From assembly GCA_012295225.1 (NCBI GenBank), contig WMKK01000005.1, forward strand, positions 316,958 through 380,957: a stretch of 64,000 nucleotides of DNA, written 5' to 3'. The position numbers were made by a program, and so were the translations under genes. Shown in pieces: positions 19,306 through 28,100 of the stretch (positions are counted from its first letter, which is position 1; every line of letters begins with the position of its first letter). Under the pieces are notes generated by a model. The model made no database searches. It saw nothing but the letters and a program-made list of their open reading frames with translations, and was not told the origin of the DNA. Origin of the DNA: Ostreococcus mediterraneus (taxonomy: Eukaryota > Chlorophyta > Mamiellophyceae > Mamiellales > Bathycoccaceae).

Positions 19306-20202
19306 CTACACGTATCGCACGAGTCGAATAGCAAATCGACCCTCCTTCTTCGCCGCGTTTATCTCCTTCACTTCTACTCGCCCTTTCCCACGGCAACTGA
19401 TGACGTCATTTACGGACAATTCCACGTTTCCTTTGCTAACTTCTTTCCAGTTCACTTTGACGTCGCCACTGGTGATGAATGCGCCAAACTTTGACCGGGA
19501 CATTCTGAATCCCGCGGATGCCACTGCGTCGAGTCTCGTCGACGCTTCAAATGTTTGAATTTCTTCCACCTTTGGCACCGGCACCTTCAACTCCGACATA
19601 TCAACCTCACTAGCCGTCACCTTAACCGTGCGCACTGACGTGAGCGCCTCCGATAAAAACTCACACATTTCCGGTGAACAGAGCACATCCGCGCCTCGCT
19701 CGCCTCGGAGCAAAATGTCCCCAACTTTACCTCTCACAATGCCCGTGCCTAAGATAGCCCCCAAGAAGTCTCCATGCTTGGCTGGGTCAAACATGAAATT
19801 TCCCTCCACGCGTAGGACGCGCACGCTGGCCTGAATCGCCTCCATATCGATCGATTCGGCACGCGCAAAGATGGCGCGCTTGCGCTCGCAGCTCTCGTAG
19901 CCACCGTATGCGATGACGCGGCACTCGTCCCCAATCGCCGCGCTCACCGCGCGTTCGATGGATGCCATAGTCCCAGGGTCTACGAAATCGCTCGCCTCTA
20001 CGCCCCAACGGTCGACGGCGCGCGCGGCGCGTTCAATCGCGCGCTTACACGCGTCGCGATGGTCAGCGTCGATGGAGCGCAAGACTTTATCCACATCCGT
20101 GGGCGCGGCACGCGTGCGCACGGCGCGGTTCACGCGTGGTTGACATCGAACGTGACGATATATTGATGTTTTCGGCGTCGCGGACGTGGACGCGAGCGAC
20201 AT
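19306..20202 (-). CDS. photosystem II S4-domain RNA-binding protein, plastid
   Basis: A 298-residue protein with an N-terminal plastid-like presequence (about 30 residues rich in Ser, Thr and Arg). A YlmH-type middle region follows (ECRVIAYGGYESCERKRAIF, HGDFLGAILGTGIVRGKVGDILL). The S4 domain near the C-terminus begins TRLDAVASAGFRMSRSKF and holds SGDVKVNW. This arrangement matches the cyanobacterial and plant protein named photosystem II S4 domain protein, linked to repair of photodamaged photosystem II. It converges tail to tail with the OSBP-like gene, 83 bp apart. Confidence 0.9.
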   Translation of the reverse strand: MSLASTSATPKTSIYRHVRCQPRVNRAVRTRAAPTDVDKVLRSIDADHRDACKRAIERAARAVDRWGVEASDFVDPGTMASIERAVSAAIGDECRVIAYGGYESCERKRAIFARAESIDMEAIQASVRVLRVEGNFMFDPAKHGDFLGAILGTGIVRGKVGDILLRGERGADVLCSPEMCEFLSEALTSVRTVKVTASEVDMSELKVPVPKVEEIQTFEASTRLDAVASAGFRMSRSKFGAFITSGDVKVNWKEVSKGNVELSVNDVISCRGKGRVEVKEINAAKKEGRFAIRLVRYV

Positions 20203-20278
20203 CGCGTGTGATGACGCGCGTTAAGGTGTGAGCTCTTGTCTTCGCGGTGTGCCGCCTTTATTAAAATAATAAGTTCTT

Positions 20279-21613
20279 CTATTTTGCGGTGTTCAAACGC
20301 ACGACGCAATCGTACACTTCGGCGCCGAGACGCAATGCGTTAATTTCGCTCTTCACCATGGCGAGCGATAAAACATCGACGCCGGGTTTCATATATGAGG
20401 AGGCATTCCAGTTTGATTCGAGCGAACGTCCCATGCCGTCGAGGACGACGAGCCATTCATCGTCAGTGACATCCTTGGCACTCGAGACGTACTCACACAA
20501 TTGATGCGAGACACGCGTTAAGTCAAGTAGCGTCGACGTTTGACCACTAGAAATGCAGGAGATGCGATTGTCCTCGATAAGGTCTCGTACAACTTTGTCG
20601 TTGGACGCACACGCCGACACGAACGAGCGGAGCTCGGCGTACGTAATGTCATTCAAAGCCGCCGTCTCGTTCGCTACGAGCGCGACTTGCGTGACACCAT
20701 TTATCGACGCTAGATACCGCGCTAAAAGTACCATCCCCATCGTATCTGCACCCGCGTTATCGCAGAAAATCAACACACGTTTCCACGGCTTTGGCCCGCT
20801 CAGTCGCTCGGCGATGGCTTCAAAATCATCAAACTTCCACCCACGAGCCGGGCGCATAACCTTTTCTTGCGCCTTGGCAAAAGTCGCAAACAATTGCGTG
20901 GCGTCTAAATTAAATCTCTTCGACTCGTCTTCCGGGAATTCGCATGCCTTTTGCTCTTCGTCACAAAACGCGACATTTTGCACCGCCGCCGCGGCGCCGG
21001 CGTCAAACAAGTTCCCCGCCAACGCTGCCTCAATCACTAACGCCAACTTTGCGCGCGCATCACCTGCGGCATCTATGGCACGGCACATCTCAGGGTACAA
21101 CGCCAGGCATATCTCATTTTCGTTTGACTTTAATCCTAAAAACATATCTTCGAGTCCGTTCGCACGCAGCAGCCGCTCCTTCTGCTCAACCATATCCATT
21201 AAAGTGTCCCCTTCACCACTCGTACTCGCCGCACCGCGCTCGCTATCCGTCGCGCGCGCTAAATACTCCTCGTACGCTCGCTCGAACGCTTCGTACTGTG
21301 TGATGTATGCGCTCGTGGCGTTAAGATGCGCGCGCGTGCGCTCGGCGTTGGCCCGATGACTCGGGAGCTGTCCGAGTAGTAGCACCACCCACGCCGCGCG
21401 AGCCTCACGTGACACCGCGCATGTGTCACACACACCCGGGGACACGTGTGAGTATGTCTTATCCCTCGCGAGTAAGGGCAACGGTGCGGTGGTGGATGGT
21501 GAGCTCGGGACGGCGACACCACGGCGTCTTATCCGCGAGCCGCGCGTCGACGCGGGTGACCTCGCCTTGGGCGCGCTCTGTGGTGGCACGGACGCCGTAA
21601 TCGAAGCTAGCAT
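20279..21613 (-). CDS. DUF89 metal-dependent damage-control phosphatase
   Basis: A 444-residue protein. The metal site reads VLIFCDNAGADTMG (D285, N286, D290), followed by ALVANETAALNDITYAEL and GMGRSLESN, all signatures of the plant DUF89 group related to the C-terminal domain of pantothenate kinase 4. These enzymes hydrolyse damaged or excess sugar- and pantetheine-phosphates. A Ser/Arg-rich N-terminus of about 45 residues could be an organelle signal or untranslated leader; a conserved region starts near DTCAVSREARAAW. The gene lies 71 bp downstream of the E2 gene on the same strand. Confidence 0.87.
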   Translation of the reverse strand: MLASITASVPPQSAPKARSPASTRGSRIRRRGVAVPSSPSTTAPLPLLARDKTYSHVSPGVCDTCAVSREARAAWVVLLLGQLPSHRANAERTRAHLNATSAYITQYEAFERAYEEYLARATDSERGAASTSGEGDTLMDMVEQKERLLRANGLEDMFLGLKSNENEICLALYPEMCRAIDAAGDARAKLALVIEAALAGNLFDAGAAAAVQNVAFCDEEQKACEFPEDESKRFNLDATQLFATFAKAQEKVMRPARGWKFDDFEAIAERLSGPKPWKRVLIFCDNAGADTMGMVLLARYLASINGVTQVALVANETAALNDITYAELRSFVSACASNDKVVRDLIEDNRISCISSGQTSTLLDLTRVSHQLCEYVSSAKDVTDDEWLVVLDGMGRSLESNWNASSYMKPGVDVLSLAMVKSEINALRLGAEVYDCVVRLNTAK

Positions 21614-21684
21614 CTTTATATGTATGACGCGTGCGTTTGTGTCTTACGGTTACACGCGCGAACGTGGCGAGTTGTACGGTCGTT

Positions 21685-22773
21685 TTATTGCAAGGCGTTG
21701 ACGACGGCGTTGACGATGACGCGTTTGGCGATAATTGCCGCAATCGCCGCCGCGAGCGCCATAGCCGTGGTATCTAATTGTCGCTTGGTTTTCTTCAGTT
21801 CTTCAGCGCGCATGGCGACGCGTTCGGCGCGTTCGGCATCAGATTCTACGTACTGAGCCGCGGGCCTATCGTCTGGCCACGGAATGAGCGGAACGACGCG
21901 CGGGTCTCGCTCCATTTCGCGCAAAAACTCCTCACGCGTGAGTCCTTCGAGCGACAATCCCCCTCGACGCACATACGGTTCTTCTTCTACTCGTTCCTCT
22001 TCTTCGTTCTCCTCGTCGTCGTGCGGCGGCTCTTCAACTGCGGAATTTGTTGTCGCCGCTCCATCGCCGGCGGAGTTCGTCTCGTCGCGCTCCACCGCAT
22101 CCACCGTCGGCGCCGCGGCCGCCAACGCCGCGGCAACCCCCGACGTCGTCCCTGACGTCGATGCCACCGCTATCGCACCCTCAGCTTCGCGAGCCATCAC
22201 TTTCGCCGCCCGTTCCACCATCCGTCGATGCACGCTTTCGCTCACCGCCCGTCGTCGCTCGTTCCCGTGCGTAAACGTCACCCCACCCTGTGCCGTGCTC
22301 GCCACCGCCAACTCCCGTCGCACGTCGTCGCTCCAATCTAACGACCCCACCGCACCTTCCGCGGGCGTCGGAAAGAACGCGCGTATCGCCGTCAACGCCG
22401 TGCGCACCGACCACGACGGTTGCCACTGCTTTGGGTGGTGCGGCGTAATGCTCAAACAAATCTTCGTCCCAGTCTCAAATCTCCCATTCGCCGTGAGCAA
22501 CACGAACGATGGCGGCTTAAACGGATACTCTGGAGGCATGATGATGCGTCCGTGGTAGATGCCGCCCTCGAACGGCGTCCCGGGTGGGCCGAGAAGGGCG
22601 AAATGCCACTCGAAAATGTCATCCTCACACGCCTCGGCTATGAATGGTTCGTCGTCGTTCGCGCCGTCGGCGAGCTCGCGCATCTCGCGCAGGATGCGCC
22701 GCACGGAGGGCGACGATGGGTTGTACCCGGGCGTCGTCGCCGTCGCGTCGTCGGCGCCAACGGGCGTGGACAT
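21685..22773 (-). CDS. tail-anchored ubiquitin-conjugating enzyme, UBC6/UBE2J class
   Basis: A 362-residue protein. The E2 fold occupies about residues 20-175, with the active cysteine in GTKICLSITPHH (C106). The usual HPN motif is replaced by TANGRF, as in UBC6/UBE2J (plant UBC32-34). A long acidic linker leads to a C-terminal hydrophobic segment (TAMALAAAIAAIIAKRVIV) that should anchor it in the ER membrane, where this class works in ER-associated degradation. The frame continues to 23088, but the MSTPVGADD start at 22773 fits the family and avoids overlap with the divergent gene. Confidence 0.91.
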   Translation of the reverse strand: MSTPVGADDATATTPGYNPSSPSVRRILREMRELADGANDDEPFIAEACEDDIFEWHFALLGPPGTPFEGGIYHGRIIMPPEYPFKPPSFVLLTANGRFETGTKICLSITPHHPKQWQPSWSVRTALTAIRAFFPTPAEGAVGSLDWSDDVRRELAVASTAQGGVTFTHGNERRRAVSESVHRRMVERAAKVMAREAEGAIAVASTSGTTSGVAAALAAAAPTVDAVERDETNSAGDGAATTNSAVEEPPHDDEENEEEERVEEEPYVRRGGLSLEGLTREEFLREMERDPRVVPLIPWPDDRPAAQYVESDAERAERVAMRAEELKKTKRQLDTTAMALAAAIAAIIAKRVIVNAVVNALQ

Positions 22774-22800
22774 GGCGTCACTGTGTGACGCGCGCGCACC
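22774..22800. promoter_or_regulatory. 27-bp gap between divergent start codons
   Basis: The E2 gene (minus) starts at 22773 and the tandem-S1 gene (plus) at 22801. Both starts are supported by family length and conserved N-terminal sequence. The promoter elements of each must therefore overlap the other gene, or the 5-prime leaders must overlap. Confidence 0.6.
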
Positions 22801-22853
22801 ATGGTGGATGTGCCTCCTCCGCCGCCGGATGACGACACCCGGCGCGATCGCCG

Positions 22854-22890
<37 letters not shown>

Positions 22891-24045
22891 ACGCCGTTCG
22901 CCGAGGGCGACATCGTGCGCGGCGTCGTGCGCACCGTGCAGCCGTTCGGGGTGTTCGTTCGCGTCGACGGTTGGAACAAAGATGCCCTCGTGCACAAGGA
23001 TGTCGCGCACGTGGATGTAAAGTTTGCCAAAGACGACGACCCGGACGCGGTGAAGCATAGCTTGGAGTATTTCTTCCCCGCGGGACACGTGGTGTATGGG
23101 AAGGTGACGTCAATCAGGGGCGACGGGAAGGTTTCGTTGGATGCGGCGGCGGCGTGTCAAGAGACGGGGAAGGATTTAGATCCCACGGGTGCGCGGAATG
23201 CGCGCAAGCGAGACCGGGGTGGTGTGAGTGACGGCGAGGATGGTCGACCGAGGTTCGGTGGTGGCGGCGGTGGCGGCGGCGGCGGCGGTGGCGTGCCTGA
23301 GGTTGGACGAGTGTACAAGGCGACGGTGCGCGTGGTGAAACCCATCGGCGCGTTCGTGGATATCGATGGATTTCGCCGCGGCGGGTTAGTGCATCGATCT
23401 CAAATATCGCAATACTTGGATGTTCCGCGCGATACGGATGACGACGCAAAGATAGCGATTATTTCTGGTGTTTTGGGTATCGGCGACCCGGCGTACGTCA
23501 AGGTGATGGATGTGGAAAAGTCTGAAAACGGCCGGGACGTTCGCGTGAGCTTATCGATGAAGTACGTCGATCAAGGCACGGGCGAGGACATGGACCCGAA
23601 TAATTTAAATTACGATCCACCGTTTCGCGGCGGTGGTGGTGGACGCGGAGGCGATCGATACGCGCCGGTTGGGGCAAACGCGGCGGATACGGTGAAAGCC
23701 GGCGCTATTCGCTGGGGCCATCACGCGGGTGATGTCAAGCAATACGGCTCGGGTGGCCAGGAGTATGATTTAGTACTTGATGACGATGTGGTCGAAGAGG
23801 AAGCGCCGCCCCCGGGTATGATGTTTGGTAGCGGTGAATTTGTCACGCGCCTGCGAGCCGCTGGCGGTTCGCCGACGCGCGTGCGAGATGGTAAAGACGA
23901 ACGTGACCGCGAACGTAAGCGCCAGAAAAAAGAGAAGAAGGAAAAGAAGGAAAAGAAGAGCAAAAGGCACAAAAAATCGTCTTCACATAAGCGCAGCAGG
24001 CGTGATTACTCGAGCGATTCAAGTTCTTACAGTCGTAGTCGATGA
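22801..24045 (+). CDS. tandem S1-domain RNA-binding protein with basic tail (ZCCHC17-like)
   Basis: A 414-residue protein. A Pro-Ala repeat (residues 20-30) precedes S1 domain 1 (GDIVRGVVRTVQPFGVFVRV), then a polyglycine linker, S1 domain 2 (GRVYKATVRVVKPIGAFVDI), and a Lys/Arg/Ser-rich tail (KKEKKEKKEKKSKRHKK ... SYSRSR). The closest architecture I know is the nucleolar protein pNO40/ZCCHC17, although no CCHC zinc knuckle is seen and the second S1 copy is extra. RNA binding is well supported; a nucleolar or splicing-related role is inference. The GCGCCC run at about 22858-22890 encodes the Pro-Ala part. Confidence 0.8.
23257..23294 (+). repeat. GGC/GGT run encoding a polyglycine linker
   Basis: Uninterrupted glycine codons between the two S1 domains; likely length-variable between strains. 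Confidence 0.75.
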
Positions 24046-24213
24046 CGAAATAGAATTGTTTAGGTAGTATTGCGATGATGATAAAGCGGCATCTGATGCA
24101 GCTAAAAGCTAGTTTGCACCGGCTATGACCCACGTCGTTAATAATCACTCAAGCATAACCACTCGCGTCGCTCGCAACACATGTCCAAGCGAAGGCAGTA
24201 GGCAAAGAAGCTT

Positions 24214-24909
24214 TTACAGCTCAGATTTCTTGGCCTTGGAAGATTTTTTCTTCAACTTTCTCTTCTTTGCCTTGCCTCGTGCCTCCGTGGCGTTGCCTGC
24301 CGATTCGTCATCCGCGGGCCCGTCAACGGGTGGTTCTTCGACAACCTCGACTTCTTCTTTCGGCGCAAAGTCTACATCATCTCCGCACACTTTGACCGTG
24401 TCTCTGCACAAGAAGCGCTCTACGTTCGTCGAGTTCACGCTCTCATCGTAAATTCCACTCTTCAAATTATCCTCCGCCTCTTCGATGACTCTATTGCAGT
24501 ACTCCACAATCTCAGACTTCATCTGTCCGAGGCGTAATTTGCCTTTCATCTTCACCTTGGTCCTCTCGAGCTCGCTTCGAGGAAGGAACCACCCAGCGTC
24601 TTCGTCGAGTACTCGATACTTCTTCACGTCTCCATCGCACACGCCTTCGAGCAACTCGATGAATCGCAGTTCGGAAACCTTGTACGATATCTTTTTACCG
24701 TATCGCTGACCCTTGCTATCGAGTCGCCCTCGCATGTCGACAACTTTGCCCTCAGTCGCGTTGGCTTCGTTGCGCAGCGTCTTTGATAGCTCGCGACCGA
24801 CGGCTCTGCAGGCGGAGCACTTGTGATCGATCGCGAACGCAGAGGGAATCACGCACGCGATGAGACATAGGGTGACCATGACGCGCGACGCGCGACCGAA
24901 CCGACGCAT
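24214..24909 (-). CDS. Canopy-family (DUF3456) ER-lumen protein
   Basis: A 231-residue protein with a cleavable-looking signal peptide (residues 1-26, MVTLCLIACVIPSAFA core). Cysteines C31 and C34 (HKCSACRAVGREL) open a saposin-like domain with further paired cysteines (LEGVCDG, EYCNRV, FLCRDTVKVCGDD). An acidic then Lys-rich tail ends in KSEL, a KDEL-type ER retention signal. Canopy proteins act as ER co-chaperones for membrane receptors in animals; the clients in algae are unknown. Signal, cysteine pattern and retention tail agree well. Confidence 0.88.
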   Translation of the reverse strand: MRRFGRASRVMVTLCLIACVIPSAFAIDHKCSACRAVGRELSKTLRNEANATEGKVVDMRGRLDSKGQRYGKKISYKVSELRFIELLEGVCDGDVKKYRVLDEDAGWFLPRSELERTKVKMKGKLRLGQMKSEIVEYCNRVIEEAEDNLKSGIYDESVNSTNVERFLCRDTVKVCGDDVDFAPKEEVEVVEEPPVDGPADDESAGNATEARGKAKKRKLKKKSSKAKKSEL

Positions 24910-25116
24910 TTTCAGCGTCGTCGAGTGAGGTGGTGCGGCATCTTGTGTGCGTTTGGTGTTTGTGTTACACCGCTTCTTTGAAAGGAGCGCGCGGTGTGCC
25001 GTATTACAGCGTATCTAGTGTCTTGCTAATGCTAAGCTAAGTTCCCACACGACATATGACTACTTTAATGCTAAATAGTTAACGCCGGCCTCTCCTTTGA
25101 GAGAGGTGCGTTTGGT

Positions 25117-28100
25117 TTACAGTCGATTCACGACGGCGCGTGCGTCGCCGCGCGACTGCTTTTTGAGCGCTTGTCTATCGCGGAATGCGCGTTGTAGCTT
25201 GAGAACAATCAAAAGCGTACTGACAGATAACGGCGCGCCATCTATGCCTGTAATGGGCTCGAATTCTGTTTCGTCGATGTCTCGATTCACAGAACACACC
25301 AACTTGGACTTTGCATCCGGATGATGATCTGTAGCCATCTCGGCGTCGGCGGCGGCACGAGCGGCGCGTCTTCGAGCTCTGAATTTGATTTTTGAGAGGG
25401 CACGCTTTTTCGCTTCGCCTCGCTCGGATTCGAGCTCTTTCCGCACTTCGAGAGGAAGATAATTGAAATCAACCCCCATGGCTCGTGCGCTGAGAGCCTG
25501 AAGAACGTCAACGTAGTGCACGAACTTTGCACTGCCCTCGTGCACGTTTAGCGACTTCATAAATTGCAAGAGCGCCAAATCCGTCGTGCGTTGGCCCTTG
25601 AGACCGAGAGGCGGCGGTACGAGGCACACGATGTTGTGAACATCAGACGTCTGCACGAAGCCGGTGAGTTCGGGATCGAACAGTTTCCATATTCTACGGA
25701 AATCCTTCACATCGCTTGGCGATACGAGTTGCGACTTTGCTTCCTGCTGACTCATGGAGTAGTTGTCGAGTACGACTGCGATGAGCAAGTTGAGCACGAC
25801 AAAGGAAGAAAACGCTACGAAAGAAACAAAGTACAACGACGCACCGTACGTACCGCAGCACGTGCCAATTGCGCATTGTTGCGATGAATCGCAATTCTCC
25901 ATATTCATAGTGTCGTACATGATTTCCTGCCACCCTTCACCAGTCAAAACACGCAAGAGCGTTAGCAACGCGCCGCCAAAATCTTTGAAGTTCGCGTGCC
26001 GGCTCAACGCCTCACCGTACGCAATTCGGCCAAATACTTGAACGCCGAGAATGGCATACGTGAAGAATAGCAACGATAGTAATAGTGCAATATTACCCAA
26101 TGCCGGTATCGTCATGACCAAAGTTTGGAAGAGCGTATTGAGAGCTTTCCACTTTTTCACCATTCTGAAAACTCTGCAAATGCGCATGGCGCGGAACGCG
26201 CTCGATCCGCCACCCGTTCCGAGAATCGATCCGATGATTGAGGAAACAACGATGAGAAAATCGAATACGTTCCAACCGGAACTGAAGTATCTCTTTGGAT
26301 AGTACGCTGCAATCTTTAGCATCGCCTCTGTGGTGAAAATTCCGGTAAAGATGTAGTTGATAATCGTGAGCGCTTGTGTTTTCGTAGACGAGTCGGTGTG
26401 CGACTCAGTCATGAGAATGACGGCGTTGAGCACGATTGATCCCATGATAAAGTAATCAAATTTGATATCCTCAATAAACTTCACCAGTGCTTTACGCCAT
26501 CGTTCTTCTGGAGGTGGGGCGAAGAAAGATGTGTTCGCGGTGAACTGTTTGTTACGTTGCGCATTCACCCAACGCGACTGCGATTCGCTCATCATCGTCC
26601 GCGACATGGTCGACGTTGAAATCTTCAAAAAGTTGTCGATAACGATACCGATGCACATGTTGAGTAAGAAAAAATTCGACAACACCACGAACGTGACGAA
26701 ATACCACGTTGCTACGGGGTTTGCTTCACGCCTCATAGCTACGTCTGTCCCCACTGCATCCTCGCCGTTGTACATGACCACTGTCCAGCCTTCGCCCGCT
26801 GTCACTTCAAACAAAGTAAGCATCGCGCGCGGAAAACTATTGAAGTTACTATCAGAACTGATCCATTCGCGAGCGGTGACTGTTGTGGACGTATACGAGC
26901 CCGTACACGCCACCTCGGTTGAGATTGTACTATCATTGCAAGTGCCAGTGAGAACATCCCAAACTCTGGTTGCACTCACGCTCGTCGTCGAATCCACACA
27001 CTCAGCCTTTGTAGTAATCGTCGGATCCGAGCAGGATACAAATTTACCCATAAAGAGCGACATCCCAGCAATCGCAAAAATAAGCCAAACAATCGCAGAT
27101 AACAAAAGTACGTAGCCGAGACCAGGTAATGAGGAAATGAGGGCGTTTACGACGACTTTGAGACCTTTGACTCGCCCGAGTAATCGAAGCGGCCTTAAAA
27201 TTCTCAAAGTTCGCAGTGCACGAACCCACCCGACGTCGATTGCAGCTTGAATACCGAGTCCAATCAAACTGATAACTACAATGACACCATCGAGGATGTT
27301 CCACGGATTCTTCAGATAACAATGGGCGTCACGATTATACACGCCCAGAGCAATCCACTTCATCAACATTTCAAGCGTGAACACAGCCGTAAAAATGTAA
27401 TCCATGATGTCCATATTTCGAGAGAAACTTGCGCGTTCCATATTTTCAGGCGTCTCAAACACCATAATTAAGCTTGAGCATATTATGCACATGAGAACGA
27501 CCCATTCAAAACGTTTATCATCCGCAATTCTAAAGCAGATTTTACGGAGACGATTCGATGGCTTGAAAATGTACAGGCTGTTACTTTGAAAGCTTGTCAA
27601 CTTCATGGGACTGATGGACCCGCGTTTCTTTTTACGATTCGCAAAAAGATTGATTGAAACATCATCTTTGTCGTTCTCAAGCTCCAAAAGCTTTCTCGCT
27701 CTTTCCATTCTCATCTCTTCTTGCTTTGCGACATCTTTACGTCCCTCTTGCAGCAGGAGCCTGTGCGCCAAAGCCGCAAATTTCTCTTGTGACGATGTGA
27801 GTGGAGATTCTTCGCTGTGCGACACATCGCTTTCTCTTTGTGAAACTTGAGATCGAGGAAAAAGGTACCCGAGCGCCCCAAAAATAGACTTTCCTTTCGC
27901 GCCCTTCGCAGCTTCCATGTCACGGATGATACTCTCTTTTCGGTCGTCAAAATTACTCAGCAAGATTGCAATAAGAGAATTGAGCACAATGAAGTCTCCA
28001 AGCACCAGTGTTACGATAAAATAAATCACAGACGCACTCCCCGAGGTGTACATGGTATCATATAGTACCAGCGGCCAGTCCTCATGTGTGATAACTTGCA

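Noticed and set aside
24076-24100. Possible C/D snoRNA boxes (atgatga and ctga)
   Set aside because: The boxes are too close and no terminal stem flanks them.
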